DNA of 38,613 nt. It comes from Acidobacteriota bacterium (lineage in GTDB: Bacteria > Acidobacteriota > Terriglobia > Terriglobales > Acidobacteriaceae). The notes beneath the pieces were generated by a model that was not told where the DNA came from, ran no database searches, and saw only the letters and a list, made by a program, of their open reading frames with translations. The stretch covers positions 1 through 38,613 of the forward strand of contig QHZY01000013.1 in assembly GCA_003224855.1 (NCBI GenBank), read 5' to 3'. A program made the translations under genes and the position numbers. Position 1 is the stretch's first letter; each line of letters begins with the position of its first letter. Positions 8,954-17,563 of the stretch are shown piece by piece.

Positions 8954-10078
8954 ATGCCAGACAAGGGCGGCTTTCCTCATTTCATGATCAAAGAGATCTT
9001 CGAGCAACCGCAGGGTATGCGCGATACCATCGAGCCGCGCCTGTCGCTGAACGAAGGCGTTGTCCGGCTGGATGAAATCCGAAGCAGTCCCGATGAGCTG
9101 CGCGCCCTGCGACGCATCAACATCCTCGCCTCTGGCACCAGCCGGCACGCCTACATGGTCGGCCAATACGTGATCCAGGACATGGTCAACATTCCTGTGG
9201 ATGTTGATTATGCGAGTGAATTCGAATATCGCAATCCGCTGATCGGCCCGGGGGAAATAACCATCGTTATCACGCAGTCGGGTGAAACCGCCGACACCAC
9301 GGCAGCTCAGCGTGAGGCGAAGGCGAAGGGCTCACGGACGGTTGCAATCTCAAACGTGATAGATTCCACCATCGCGCGCGAGGCTGATGGCGTGCTTTAC
9401 ACGCTTGCCGGCCCGGAGATCAGCATCGCTTCTACCAAGGCGTTCACTGCTCAGATGGCAGTGCTGTTCCTGTTCGCCCTCTACCTGGGCCAGGTGCGCG
9501 GCAAGTTCTCCCGCGAGCAGCGCCGCTTGTATCTGAAAGACCTGCTGGAGATCCCGGAGAAACTGAAAGTCCAGCTGGAAACCGCGTCGCTGTGCGAAAG
9601 TCTGGCCGACCGCTATCACGCCTTTGATGATTTTTTGTTTATGGGTCGCGCCGCACACTACCCGGTCGCCATGGATGGCGCGTTAAAACTCAAAGAAGTC
9701 TCGTACATTCACGCCGAAGGTTATCCCACCGGTGAAACCAAGCACGGCCCGCTGGCGTTGATCGACGAGCATCTCCCGATCGTCATTATCGCCACCCGCG
9801 ATCAGGACGATGCCGGTTCCATGCTGCGGTATGAAAAGACGGTGGCCAACATCAAGACTTTCAAAGAGCAGGGTGCCCACGTTATCGCGCTTACTTCCGA
9901 AGGCGACGAAGAACTGGCCAAACTCACTGATGCCATTCCCATTCCAACGACCCGCGAACTGTTGCTGCCGATCCTTGAAATCGTTCCCATGCAGCTGTTT
10001 GCTTATTACATGGCGGTGCGTCGCGGTCTGGATGTCGACAAGCCGCGGCATCTGGTGAAGTCAGTGGTGGTGGAGTGA
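8954..10078 (+). CDS. GlmS-like SIS isomerase without glutaminase domain; probable glucosamine-6-phosphate deaminase (NagB-II type)
   Basis: The 374-residue product corresponds to the isomerase half of GlmS. It starts PHFMIKEIFEQP, the linker that follows the glutaminase domain in full GlmS. Two SIS domains follow (about 50-185 and 225-360): ILASGTSRHA, TQSGETADT, GYPTGETKHGPLALID (His264) and the C-terminal tail LVKSVVVE (Lys370), all GlmS-like. The N-terminal Cys glutaminase domain is absent, and upstream sequence is nagA, so this is not a broken glmS. AGGAGA lies 5 nt before the ATG. SIS-type deaminases that convert GlcN-6-P to Fru-6-P are known next to nagA, and this is the likely role. 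A stand-alone ammonia-dependent synthase is the alternative. Confidence 0.85.
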   Translation: MPDKGGFPHFMIKEIFEQPQGMRDTIEPRLSLNEGVVRLDEIRSSPDELRALRRINILASGTSRHAYMVGQYVIQDMVNIPVDVDYASEFEYRNPLIGPGEITIVITQSGETADTTAAQREAKAKGSRTVAISNVIDSTIAREADGVLYTLAGPEISIASTKAFTAQMAVLFLFALYLGQVRGKFSREQRRLYLKDLLEIPEKLKVQLETASLCESLADRYHAFDDFLFMGRAAHYPVAMDGALKLKEVSYIHAEGYPTGETKHGPLALIDEHLPIVIIATRDQDDAGSMLRYEKTVANIKTFKEQGAHVIALTSEGDEELAKLTDAIPIPTTRELLLPILEIVPMQLFAYYMAVRRGLDVDKPRHLVKSVVVE

Positions 10079-10095
10079 AGGCTCTGGGCGGCGCA

Positions 10096-10488
10096 CTAAT
10101 TCGGCTTGCGATGCTTCGCATCCGACAGGTATCTCAGAATCGTTGCTTCGGTTGGATTCTTCAACTTTTCTACGTAGGAAGCTTCTGCGCTGAATGCCCC
10201 TTCTGGGGTGGGCCTCTGGCGTATCGCTTGCCGGAGCTTTTCTCCGGCTTCTGAGTCGTTGGTCATTACCTGCACATAAAACCACAGAAAGTGTCGCATC
10301 TGGTCGAGCGCGGATTTCAGGTTCTGCAATGACTCAACTTCGGCCATCGAGCTCAGCGCTTCCATCAGCTCAGGATCGCCCGGAGCTTCCATTGCGGCAT
10401 AGTTCAGTTGTCGTTGAATCACGCGCAGGTCTTCAATCACGCGCAACATGCGGATGTGAATTTCGTGGAGGTAGTCGTCTCTTTCCAT
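10096..10488 (-). CDS. Small all-helical hypothetical protein
   Basis: This 130-residue soluble protein has no signal peptide or membrane segment. The sequence predicts several amphipathic helices (HEIHIRMLRVIEDLRVIQRQ, then LQNLKSALDQMRHFLWFYVQ). I do not recognise a family. Coding character is supported by a good ATG, a weak GAGGCG upstream, and acidic/basic heptad patterning. It converges on the SIS gene with a 17-bp gap and is divergent from the permease. Confidence 0.65.
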   Translation of the reverse strand: MERDDYLHEIHIRMLRVIEDLRVIQRQLNYAAMEAPGDPELMEALSSMAEVESLQNLKSALDQMRHFLWFYVQVMTNDSEAGEKLRQAIRQRPTPEGAFSAEASYVEKLKNPTEATILRYLSDAKHRKPN

Positions 10489-10740
10489 GTGCGCGGACGC
10501 CTCAGAACAGCACGACTCAACATCTCACTCGATGTCGCACCCGCACAGATGTCCCATGTGCATGCGCTTTGGTAATTCAAGGGTTTGCGCGGCGAACGAA
10601 AGTTCCGCGTCCGTAGGAATTGCTCAGAGCAGGCTTCCAGAGCGGATTTCCGGCACGGCTGTTCCGGTCACATAACCCGGGGCTTCATCATGGACCGGTA
10701 CGCGTGGCGAGCGAAAACAGGCTCGATACGCGTCTGGGCT

Positions 10741-10760
10741 TGGTACCATAGCAAACCTTT
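10741..10760 (+). promoter_or_regulatory. Extended -10 promoter close to permease start
   Basis: TGG-TACCAT places an extended -10 hexamer at 10744-10749, only 11 nt before the ATG at 10761. No SD is present, so the transcript would have a leader of a few nucleotides. No strong -35 was found. Confidence 0.35.
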
Positions 10761-12041
10761 ATGTCGTCCGTTTCCGATCGCGGGCTGGTTAGAGCCATTG
10801 GCCGCTGGAGCCTCGCCCTGCTGGTCATCAACTCCATTATCGGAAGCGGCATCTTCGGGCTTCCCTCGGAGATCGCAAAATTGCTGGGCAGGGCGAGCGT
10901 CTGGGCCGTGCTGCTGGCCGGCGCTGCCATCGGCATCATCATGGCCTGCTTCGCTGAGGTCGGCTCGCAGTTCAGCGAAGCCGGCGGCCCGTACTTGTAT
11001 GCCCGCAAAACCTTTGGGCGGCTGGTCGGAATCGAAGTCGGCTGGATGCTGTGGCTGGTGCGCACCGCTGCACCGGCTGCCACGGCAAATCTTCTGGTCA
11101 TCTACCTGGGCGAATTTTTTCCCGCGGCCAGCCGGCCTGTGCCGCGCATGCTTGCGCTCACCCTGCTCATTGGCTTTATCGCAGTTGTGAATTTCTTCGG
11201 GGTTCGCGGCGGAACCCGCACCAGCAACATCTTTACTGTTGCCAAGCTCGCGCCACTGCTGGTGGTGGCTATAGGAGGAGTCGTTTATCTCGCCAGCCAA
11301 GGCCCGGTAACTGCAAGCGTTCCTCCCGGAAACGGCTGGCTGAAGGCGCTGGTGCTGCTGGTATTCGCCTATGGAGGTTTCGAGACCGCGGTCACGCCCA
11401 TGGCGGAAGCCAGCAATCCTCGTCGCGATGTTTCATTCGCGCTCCTGTTCGCGCTGGCCGTCTGCACGTTGCTATACACCGCGATTCAGTGGTCGGTGGT
11501 CGGCATTCTCCCCGATCCCGCTCACAGTGCCCGCCCGCTGGCCGATGTCGCTCGCGTTTTCATGGGCAATCGGGGCGCGGCTTTCATCTCAGTCGGCGCG
11601 CTCATCTCAGTTTACGGATATCTCACTGCGAACATGCTCGCGGTTCCACGCGTTACGTTTGCGCTCGCGGAAAACGGCGACTTTCCATCGATTTTCGGGG
11701 CGGTGCATCCGCGCTATCACACCCCCTATTTTTCGATCATCGTCTACGCTTTCTTTCTCTGGTGCATGGCAGTGCTGGGGAACTTTACCTGGAACGCGAC
11801 TCTTTCGGCAGTAGCACGCCTGTTCTATTACGGGATCGTCTGCGCCGCTCTGCCGGTTCTGCGCCGCCGTCAGCCAGAGGCGGTCCAGTTCCGGTTGCCG
11901 ATGGGAAATGTTCTGGCAGCTGTGGGTGTGCTGGTGTGCGCGATTTTGATTACCCAGGTTGATCTCAGCAAATCGCTGGTGCTGCTGGCGATCGTCCTGG
12001 TCGGGTTTCTAAACTGGCTGCTGGTGCGTCGCCGTGCCTGA
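10761..12041 (+). CDS. APC-family amino acid permease
   Basis: This 426-residue inner-membrane transporter has about 12 hydrophobic helices. The substrate-binding glycine-rich loop in helix 1 reads IIGSGIFGLP, the conserved signature of amino acid/polyamine/organocation carriers. Helix 3 contains SEAGGPYLYARKTFG, typical of the family, and helix 6 contains FAYGGFETAV. The substrate cannot be named from sequence. No SD was found; a TGnTAnnnT box lies just upstream. The CocE-like hydrolase starts 21 bp after the stop, but has its own -10-like hexamer. Confidence 0.88.
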   Translation: MSSVSDRGLVRAIGRWSLALLVINSIIGSGIFGLPSEIAKLLGRASVWAVLLAGAAIGIIMACFAEVGSQFSEAGGPYLYARKTFGRLVGIEVGWMLWLVRTAAPAATANLLVIYLGEFFPAASRPVPRMLALTLLIGFIAVVNFFGVRGGTRTSNIFTVAKLAPLLVVAIGGVVYLASQGPVTASVPPGNGWLKALVLLVFAYGGFETAVTPMAEASNPRRDVSFALLFALAVCTLLYTAIQWSVVGILPDPAHSARPLADVARVFMGNRGAAFISVGALISVYGYLTANMLAVPRVTFALAENGDFPSIFGAVHPRYHTPYFSIIVYAFFLWCMAVLGNFTWNATLSAVARLFYYGIVCAALPVLRRRQPEAVQFRLPMGNVLAAVGVLVCAILITQVDLSKSLVLLAIVLVGFLNWLLVRRRA

Positions 12042-12046
12042 TTTCC

Positions 12047-12062
12047 TGTTACCCTACCACCC
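12047..12062 (+). promoter_or_regulatory. Extended -10 promoter directly before the CocE-like gene
   Basis: TGT-TACCCT (-10 hexamer 12050-12055) lies 7 nt before the GTG start at 12063, where the +1 of a leaderless transcript would fall. No SD is seen between the permease stop and the GTG. Confidence 0.35.
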
Positions 12063-13808
12063 GTGAAACTCGCCTTCGCTGCGGTTCTACTCATTTCCTC
12101 CTGCGCTCTCGCCCAACTGTCTTCAGACTGGACCACCGAACGCGACGTGGCAGTTCCCATGCGTGACGGAGTTATTTTGCGTGCCGACATCTTGCGGCCC
12201 AAAAGTGGTGCCCGGTTTCCTGTGCTTGTTTACCGAACGCCTTACGGGAAGCACTTCGCGCAGAATGAATATTCCACCTTCGGGCACGCAGTGGATCGTG
12301 GATACGCGGTGGTTATTCAGGATGTTCGTGGTCGCTACGCCTCTGACGGCGAGTTTCGTCCCTATGAAAACGAAGCTCGCGATGGTTATGACACCATCGA
12401 ATGGGCGGCTAAGCAGCCCTGGTCGAATGGTAACGTCGGCACGTTCGGCCTTTCTTATCCCGGAGCAGTGCAGTGGCTGGCCGCGGTTCAGAACCCTCCA
12501 CACCTCAAAGCCATGGTTCCTGCCATGACATTCTCCACGCCGAAAAACTTTTTTTATGCATGGGGCACCTGGGACATGTCGTGGATTGAATGGATTTGGG
12601 AAAACATTGCCGCTGATGCTCGTATAAAGAAAAATTTGGCGGGGCCGCACACGGAAGAAGAGGTCACGGCCGCATGGAAAGAGCAAAGCCCGAAGATGCT
12701 TGCCACCGTGCCACTCAACCAGCTTGAGAGCCTGCGCCAGGTTGCGCCTTACTACTACGACTGGCTTTCGCATCCATTCGAGGATCCGTGGTGGGACTGG
12801 GCCGAGCTGCGCAATAAATACGGCCGCACACATGCCGCCGTGCTCAATCTTTCTGCCTGGTATGACGACAACTACGGCCCTGAAGGCGCTACCACCAACT
12901 TCAATGGCCTGCTGACGTCGCGCATGGCGGAGAAAGACAAGAGAACTCATCTGCTGCTCGGCCCGTGGGTCCACGGCGTGGACTCGACTGCCCAAGCCAA
13001 ATCCGGCGAGCGCCAGTTCTCGCCCGTAGCTGCGATCGATTATGACGAAACTGTTTTGCGTTGGATGGATCACTATCTGCGGAGCAAGGACAATGGCGTG
13101 GGGAAAGAAAAAGCTGTTCGTTATTTTGTGATGGGAAGAAACGAGTGGCGGGACGCTGACGCGTGGCCGCCGCCATCCACTCGCAAAAGCTACTACCTGA
13201 ACCGGCCCGTATCAAATGAACCCTCAGGCACACTCAGCTCCGATCCGCCACCGCAGGAAGTCCCCGGACTGACATTCGTAAGCGATCCCGAGCATCCGGT
13301 GGTGAACGAGTTCAACAGCTCCGGTGCGCATGATTACCGCAAACTGGCTGACCGTGAGGATGTTCTCACCTTCGATTCGCCGCCACTTGAAAACGATCTC
13401 GAAATCACCGGGCCTATCAGCGCGCGCATTTTTCTCTCCTGCGACTGCCGCGATCTCGATCTCTGGGTCCGCTTGCTCGATGTCGCTGCCGACCGAACCG
13501 CATTCAACCTGATGAGCCCCGGACTCGATGTTCAGCGTGCCAGCTATCGTGGTCCCGGCAAAAACCGACAGCTCCTCACGCCCGGCCACATCTATGAGCT
13601 CGGCCCTGAGACGCTTGTAACCAGCAATGTCTTTCTAAAAGGACATCGCATCCGCGTGCAGATTTCCGCCAGTTTCTTCCCCAACTTCTCGCGTAACCTG
13701 CAAAGCGGAGAACTCGAAAACAATTCAGCGAAAATGCAGAAAGCCACAATAAGTGTCTACAGCGACCGCAGTCATCCTTCGCGGGTGATACTGCCGGTTA
13801 TGAAGTGA
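12063..13808 (+). CDS. Exported CocE/NonD family hydrolase (X-Pro dipeptidyl-peptidase S15 type)
   Basis: This 581-residue serine hydrolase starts with a GTG. An N-terminal signal (MKLAFAAVLLISSCALAQ) could be cut by signal peptidase I after ALA, or by signal peptidase II at Cys14. The alpha/beta-hydrolase domain has the nucleophile elbow FGLSYPGAVQW (Ser131). The likely acid is in SAWYDDN (Asp268), and the catalytic His is in LGPWVHG (His304). The C-terminal ~200 residues are the jelly-roll X-Pro dipeptidyl-peptidase domain. Members hydrolyse acyl esters, glutaryl-cephalosporins or dipeptides; the substrate here is unknown. The preceding permease suggests import of a product, which is inference only. 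Confidence 0.87.
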   Translation: MKLAFAAVLLISSCALAQLSSDWTTERDVAVPMRDGVILRADILRPKSGARFPVLVYRTPYGKHFAQNEYSTFGHAVDRGYAVVIQDVRGRYASDGEFRPYENEARDGYDTIEWAAKQPWSNGNVGTFGLSYPGAVQWLAAVQNPPHLKAMVPAMTFSTPKNFFYAWGTWDMSWIEWIWENIAADARIKKNLAGPHTEEEVTAAWKEQSPKMLATVPLNQLESLRQVAPYYYDWLSHPFEDPWWDWAELRNKYGRTHAAVLNLSAWYDDNYGPEGATTNFNGLLTSRMAEKDKRTHLLLGPWVHGVDSTAQAKSGERQFSPVAAIDYDETVLRWMDHYLRSKDNGVGKEKAVRYFVMGRNEWRDADAWPPPSTRKSYYLNRPVSNEPSGTLSSDPPPQEVPGLTFVSDPEHPVVNEFNSSGAHDYRKLADREDVLTFDSPPLENDLEITGPISARIFLSCDCRDLDLWVRLLDVAADRTAFNLMSPGLDVQRASYRGPGKNRQLLTPGHIYELGPETLVTSNVFLKGHRIRVQISASFFPNFSRNLQSGELENNSAKMQKATISVYSDRSHPSRVILPVMK

Positions 13809-13868
13809 GCCTCGAAATGCTTTGTCATTCCGAGCCGCTCTGGCCGGTGACCAGGTCATCCGCGGTCT

Positions 13869-13925
13869 CAAATAAAATTTTCTTTATTTCTCCCTTGACC
13901 CTCACGTTACGTGATCCCCGACAAT
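13869..13925 (+). promoter_or_regulatory. MerR-type promoter/operator with 19-bp spacer
   Basis: TTGACC (13895-13900) and GACAAT (13920-13925) are separated by 19 bp, the lengthened spacer that MerR-family activators untwist. The spacer is centred on the perfect palindrome TCACGTTACGTGA (13902-13914). An AT-rich inverted repeat (AAATAAA/TTTATTT, 13870-13889) sits where an UP element would be. The gene 46 bp downstream encodes a MerR protein, so autoregulation is likely. Confidence 0.7.
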
Positions 13926-13971
13926 ATCTAGTAGTCGACGGGATTGACGTGATCTCTGCCGAGAAAAAGCA

Positions 13972-14844
13972 ATGGCTTACACAGTAAAAAAAGTAGCCGC
14001 GATGTCGGGCGTCAGTGTGCGCACGCTGCATTTCTACGATGCGACGGGCCTGCTGAAGCCCGCCTATTGCCGGGCGAATGGCTACAGGTTCTACGAGGAG
14101 CCACAGCTCTTGACCCTCCAGCAGATCCTGTTCTACCGAGAGCTGGGATTCGAGCTGAAGCAGATTGAACGAATCCTGGGCCAGGCCGATTTCGAGAAAG
14201 TCGCTGCCCTGCAATCGCACCGGAAGGTTCTGCAAAAAGACGTCGCTCAGACGCGCACGTTGATTGAAACCATCGACAAAACTATCAAGCACTTAAAAGG
14301 AACAAAGAAAATGAAGAGCGAGGAGATGTTTCTTGGCTTCAGCGTCGCCGCGGGGAAAGACCGATCAGGTGAACACATCAGACTCGGCGGCGAACCGAAT
14401 GATTGTAAGGTGTCTGTACAGGACACTGATGGCGCAATGTGTGTTTTCGAGTTTACCGGCGGAGGCGGCGGGCCGCGCCACCTTCACCACGACCAGGAAG
14501 AGTGGATCTACATCATTGATGGCGAGTTTCAATTTGAGGTTGGTGAGAAGCGCTATCGAGTGGGGCGCGGTGAGTCCGTTTTCATACCGCGCAAGGTTCC
14601 TCACGTGTGGGCCTGCGTGAGCGGGAAGCCGGGCAAGATTATTAATGTGTACCAACCCGCAGGGAAGATGGAGGATTTCTTCCGCGAATTAGGCAAGTAT
14701 CACGGCAAGCCATACGTCCATGAGGCGCTCTCGATTGATGAATTTCGTCAGTTGTTCCACGACCACGGGATGGATCTTCTCGGCCCACCCCTCCTGGGAA
14801 AATGGAAAGTCGAAGAAGACGGACGAATCAGAGAGATCACCTAA
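13972..14844 (+). CDS. MerR-family regulator fused to a cupin sensor domain
   Basis: This 290-residue protein has an N-terminal MerR winged helix (residues 1-70: YTVKKVAAMSGVSVRTLHFY), a dimerisation coiled coil (about 72-110), a short linker KGTKKMKSEEMFLGF, and a C-terminal single-domain cupin (about 145-220). Cupin metal ligands are complete: His170, His172 and Glu176 in GPRHLHHDQEE, and His211 in FIPRKVPHVW. The linker resembles the one in TipA-like MerR proteins, where a TipAS domain would follow. An internal ATG (14311, Met114) preceded by AAAAGGA could produce the cupin alone. A 19-bp-spaced promoter with palindrome lies upstream. The ligand is unknown; small organic acids or sugars bound through the cupin metal are possible. 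Confidence 0.88.
   Translation: MAYTVKKVAAMSGVSVRTLHFYDATGLLKPAYCRANGYRFYEEPQLLTLQQILFYRELGFELKQIERILGQADFEKVAALQSHRKVLQKDVAQTRTLIETIDKTIKHLKGTKKMKSEEMFLGFSVAAGKDRSGEHIRLGGEPNDCKVSVQDTDGAMCVFEFTGGGGGPRHLHHDQEEWIYIIDGEFQFEVGEKRYRVGRGESVFIPRKVPHVWACVSGKPGKIINVYQPAGKMEDFFRELGKYHGKPYVHEALSIDEFRQLFHDHGMDLLGPPLLGKWKVEEDGRIREIT
14295..14313 (+). promoter_or_regulatory. Internal SD and ATG at the MerR/cupin boundary
   Basis: AAAAGGA (14295-14301) is followed after 9 nt by an in-frame ATG (14311-14313). Initiation here would give a 177-residue protein consisting of the linker and the cupin, analogous to TipAS made from tipA by internal initiation. No experiment supports it here. Confidence 0.4.
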
Positions 14845-15026
14845 CCATGCGGCTGCTTCACGAACAACCCCCGGCCTGCTTAATCCACCAGAGCGGCTTC
14901 GCCATCCGGCATTGTCTCCGCCGCGTGCACCGGGCTGAGGTGCGGCCGCTATTCGAGACTGTACCAGTCACCCAGAGATTCCCCCAACCAAGCTTTGTTT
15001 TTGACAGTCCTAAGCCCGAAGCGGTT

Positions 15027-15046
15027 GCTATAATTCCGGCTCGCCA
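15027..15046 (+). promoter_or_regulatory. Extended consensus -10 before the TolB/PHP gene
   Basis: TTGC-TATAAT has a perfect -10 at 15029-15034 with the extended TG at 15026-15027. It lies 11 nt before the ATG. TTGACA at 15001-15006 is 22 bp away, too far for a standard -35. The expected 5' leader is about 5 nt, and no SD is present. Confidence 0.45.
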
Positions 15047-17562
15047 TGCGATACCGTGCGCTGTTTCTATTGCTGGTTTATCCGCTTGCCGCATTTGCCC
15101 AGCGTGATCCGGTCCTGAAACAAATCGATCTGCCGCATGCCTACTACTACCGCGAGATGTATCTTCCGCAGCTCACCACTGGGCCAAGTTTCTTGGCCTG
15201 GGCGCCTGATTCGAGAAGTCTTATTTATTCGATGGCCGGGTCGCTCTGGCAACAGAAACTGGGCATAACTTCAGCCCAGCAATTGACCTCTGGTCCCGGC
15301 TACGACTATCAGCCCGACTGTTCGCCGGATGGCAAGTGGGTGATCTACGATTCCTACAACAAAGACGCGGTCGAGCTCTGGGCGTTAAACCTCAGCAACG
15401 GAAAAACTCAGCAGCTCACGCACAACGGTTCGGTAGACCTTGAGCCGCGATTTTCTCCTGATGGCAAGCGCGTGGCTTTCGTTTCGACGCAATACAAGGG
15501 TCACTTGCACATCTTCGTTGCTGATTTCCGAAACGGCGAGTTAACCAGCATCACTCGCCTGACCGGCGAAACCCGCAGCAGCCTGCCGCGTTATTACTAC
15601 AGCCAGTTCGATCATGAGATCAGCCCTGCCTGGTCGACCGACGGAAGCGAAATACTGTTCGTCTCCAATCGAAACCATATCTACGGCACGGGCGGCTTCT
15701 GGCGTATGAAGGCCGAAGCAGGATCTGAGCCCCGTGAAATCCATTACGAAGAAACGACTTGGAAGGCGCGGCCTGATTTCTCGCCTGACGGCAAGCGCAT
15801 TGTGTACGCCTCTTATTTGGGCCAGCAGTGGCACCAGCTCTGGCTGATGCCCGCGCAAGGTGGCGATCCATTCCCGATTTCCTACGGCGACTTCGATAAC
15901 GTTTCACCCCGCTGGTCGCCCGACGGCAAGCACATAGCTTTTATTTCCAATCGCAATGGCAACACATCGCTTTGGCTTCAGGAAGTACTTGGGGGCGCGC
16001 AGACTGAACTGATCGCGAAAGAAAGGCGCTATTTGAAACCCAGCGGCCAGTTCAGCATCACTGTGCTTTCGGCGGGTCGTCCGGTGCCCGCGAGAATTTT
16101 CGTCACAGCAGAAGATGGGCGGGCCTATGCTCCCGATGACACCTGGATGCGCGCTGATGACAGCTTCGTGCGCTCCGAGCGTGCGTTCGAGCCTCACTAC
16201 TTCCAGACCAGCGGCACTTCGGAACTGAACGTTCCGGCAGGGCATCTGCAGGTAGAGGTTATGAGGGGATTCGAATACCGGGTTGAGAAGCGCCAGATCC
16301 TGATCGCAGCGGGGCGGCGCACATCTCTCACCATTTATCTCCAACCGCTGAATGTTCCAAAAGACGCGCGCTCGCAGTGGGTCAGCGGCGATGTGCATGT
16401 CCACATGAACTATGGCGGCGCTTACCGCAACTCTCCGAAGCGCCTGGTCGATCAGGCGGCCGCGGAAAATCTGCAGGTCGTCGAAGACCTTGTAGTCAAT
16501 AAAGAACAGCGCATTCCGGATATTGCTTACTTCTCACCCAAGCTCGATCCCGCATCCACGGCGACTAACCTTCTATTTCACGCGCAGGAATTTCACACCA
16601 GCTACTGGGGACATCTCGGCCTGCTCAACTTGACCCAGCACTACATTCTTCCCGAGTACGCAGGTTATGCGGGAACCGCGGCTGCGAGCCTGTTTCCAGC
16701 GAACGCCATCGTGGCCGACATGGCGCACGAGCAGCAGGCGCTGGTCGGCTACGTTCATCCTTACGAGACTATTCCCGATCCCGCCAAAGACGAATCGTTG
16801 AACCACGAATTGCCGGTCGACCTCGCGCTGGGCAAAGTCGATTACATGGAAGTGGTTGGTTTTGCCGATCACAAATCTACTGCCGCCGTCTGGTATCGGC
16901 TGCTGAACTGCGGCTTTCGTTTGCCCACCGCTGCGGGAACCGACGCTATGGCGAACTTTGCGTCTTTGCGTGGGCCAGTCGGTCTGAACCGCGTTTACGT
17001 GAATGTTCCGCCCGGCCCGCTGAATCACACGTTCTGGCTCGACGGTTTGAAACATGGCCGGAGTTTCGCAACCAACGGCCCGCTGCTGGGCTTCGCGCTG
17101 GGAGATCGCCGGATTGGGGACGAGTTGAAGCTTCCTGCCGGCGAGAACAAAGTCAAACTCACGGCCTGGATGCGATCGATCGTTCCGATCGATCACTTGC
17201 AGGTGATCTGCAATGGCGACGTAGTACGCGATTTAAAGCTCAGCGGTGATCGCCAAAGCGCGGACATCAACGAATCGCTGCCGATCTCGCGCAGCGGATG
17301 GTGTGTGTTGCGGGCATGGAGCGATAAATCGGAATATCCCGTGCTCGATCTTTATCCCTACGCCACCACCAGCCCGATCTACATTTCGGTGGCAGGCTCG
17401 AACCCCTCACGCAAAGAAGACGCCGGTTACTTCGTGGCCTGGATCGATCGCATGATCCAGGCTGCAAAATCAAATCAGGACTGGAACACTGAGCGCGAAA
17501 AAACCGCTGTACTCAGTCTGCTGGATTATGCCCGCAATATATACGTCGGCATGGAAAAGTAG
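15046..17562 (+). CDS. Exported TolB-propeller / CehA-McbA type PHP metallohydrolase
   Basis: This 838-residue protein begins with a signal peptide ending AAFA-Q (about residue 18). Residues 45-325 hold repeated PD40/TolB blades (SPDGKWVIYDS, SPDGKRVAFVS, SPDGKRIVYAS, SPDGKHIAFIS), predicting a beta-propeller. After a linker beta domain (335-435) comes a PHP-like metallohydrolase of the CehA/McbA type: GDVHVHMN (His451, His453), HAQEFH (about 512-517), GYVHPYE (571) and AAGTDAM (633). CehA-type enzymes hydrolyse carbamates, but most relatives have unknown substrates. The propeller probably binds a partner or substrate in the periplasm. It converges on ada with a single base between stop codons. 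Confidence 0.82.
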   Translation: MRYRALFLLLVYPLAAFAQRDPVLKQIDLPHAYYYREMYLPQLTTGPSFLAWAPDSRSLIYSMAGSLWQQKLGITSAQQLTSGPGYDYQPDCSPDGKWVIYDSYNKDAVELWALNLSNGKTQQLTHNGSVDLEPRFSPDGKRVAFVSTQYKGHLHIFVADFRNGELTSITRLTGETRSSLPRYYYSQFDHEISPAWSTDGSEILFVSNRNHIYGTGGFWRMKAEAGSEPREIHYEETTWKARPDFSPDGKRIVYASYLGQQWHQLWLMPAQGGDPFPISYGDFDNVSPRWSPDGKHIAFISNRNGNTSLWLQEVLGGAQTELIAKERRYLKPSGQFSITVLSAGRPVPARIFVTAEDGRAYAPDDTWMRADDSFVRSERAFEPHYFQTSGTSELNVPAGHLQVEVMRGFEYRVEKRQILIAAGRRTSLTIYLQPLNVPKDARSQWVSGDVHVHMNYGGAYRNSPKRLVDQAAAENLQVVEDLVVNKEQRIPDIAYFSPKLDPASTATNLLFHAQEFHTSYWGHLGLLNLTQHYILPEYAGYAGTAAASLFPANAIVADMAHEQQALVGYVHPYETIPDPAKDESLNHELPVDLALGKVDYMEVVGFADHKSTAAVWYRLLNCGFRLPTAAGTDAMANFASLRGPVGLNRVYVNVPPGPLNHTFWLDGLKHGRSFATNGPLLGFALGDRRIGDELKLPAGENKVKLTAWMRSIVPIDHLQVICNGDVVRDLKLSGDRQSADINESLPISRSGWCVLRAWSDKSEYPVLDLYPYATTSPIYISVAGSNPSRKEDAGYFVAWIDRMIQAAKSNQDWNTEREKTAVLSLLDYARNIYVGMEK

Positions 17563-17563
17563 C

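Noticed and set aside
8954-10078. Truncated glmS pseudogene
   Set aside because: The gene has its own SD and ATG right after nagA, no glutaminase remnants upstream, and complete SIS motifs.
15001-15034. Full sigma-70 promoter TTGACA to TATAAT before the PHP gene
   Set aside because: The 22-bp spacing is too long; the extended -10 alone is reported.
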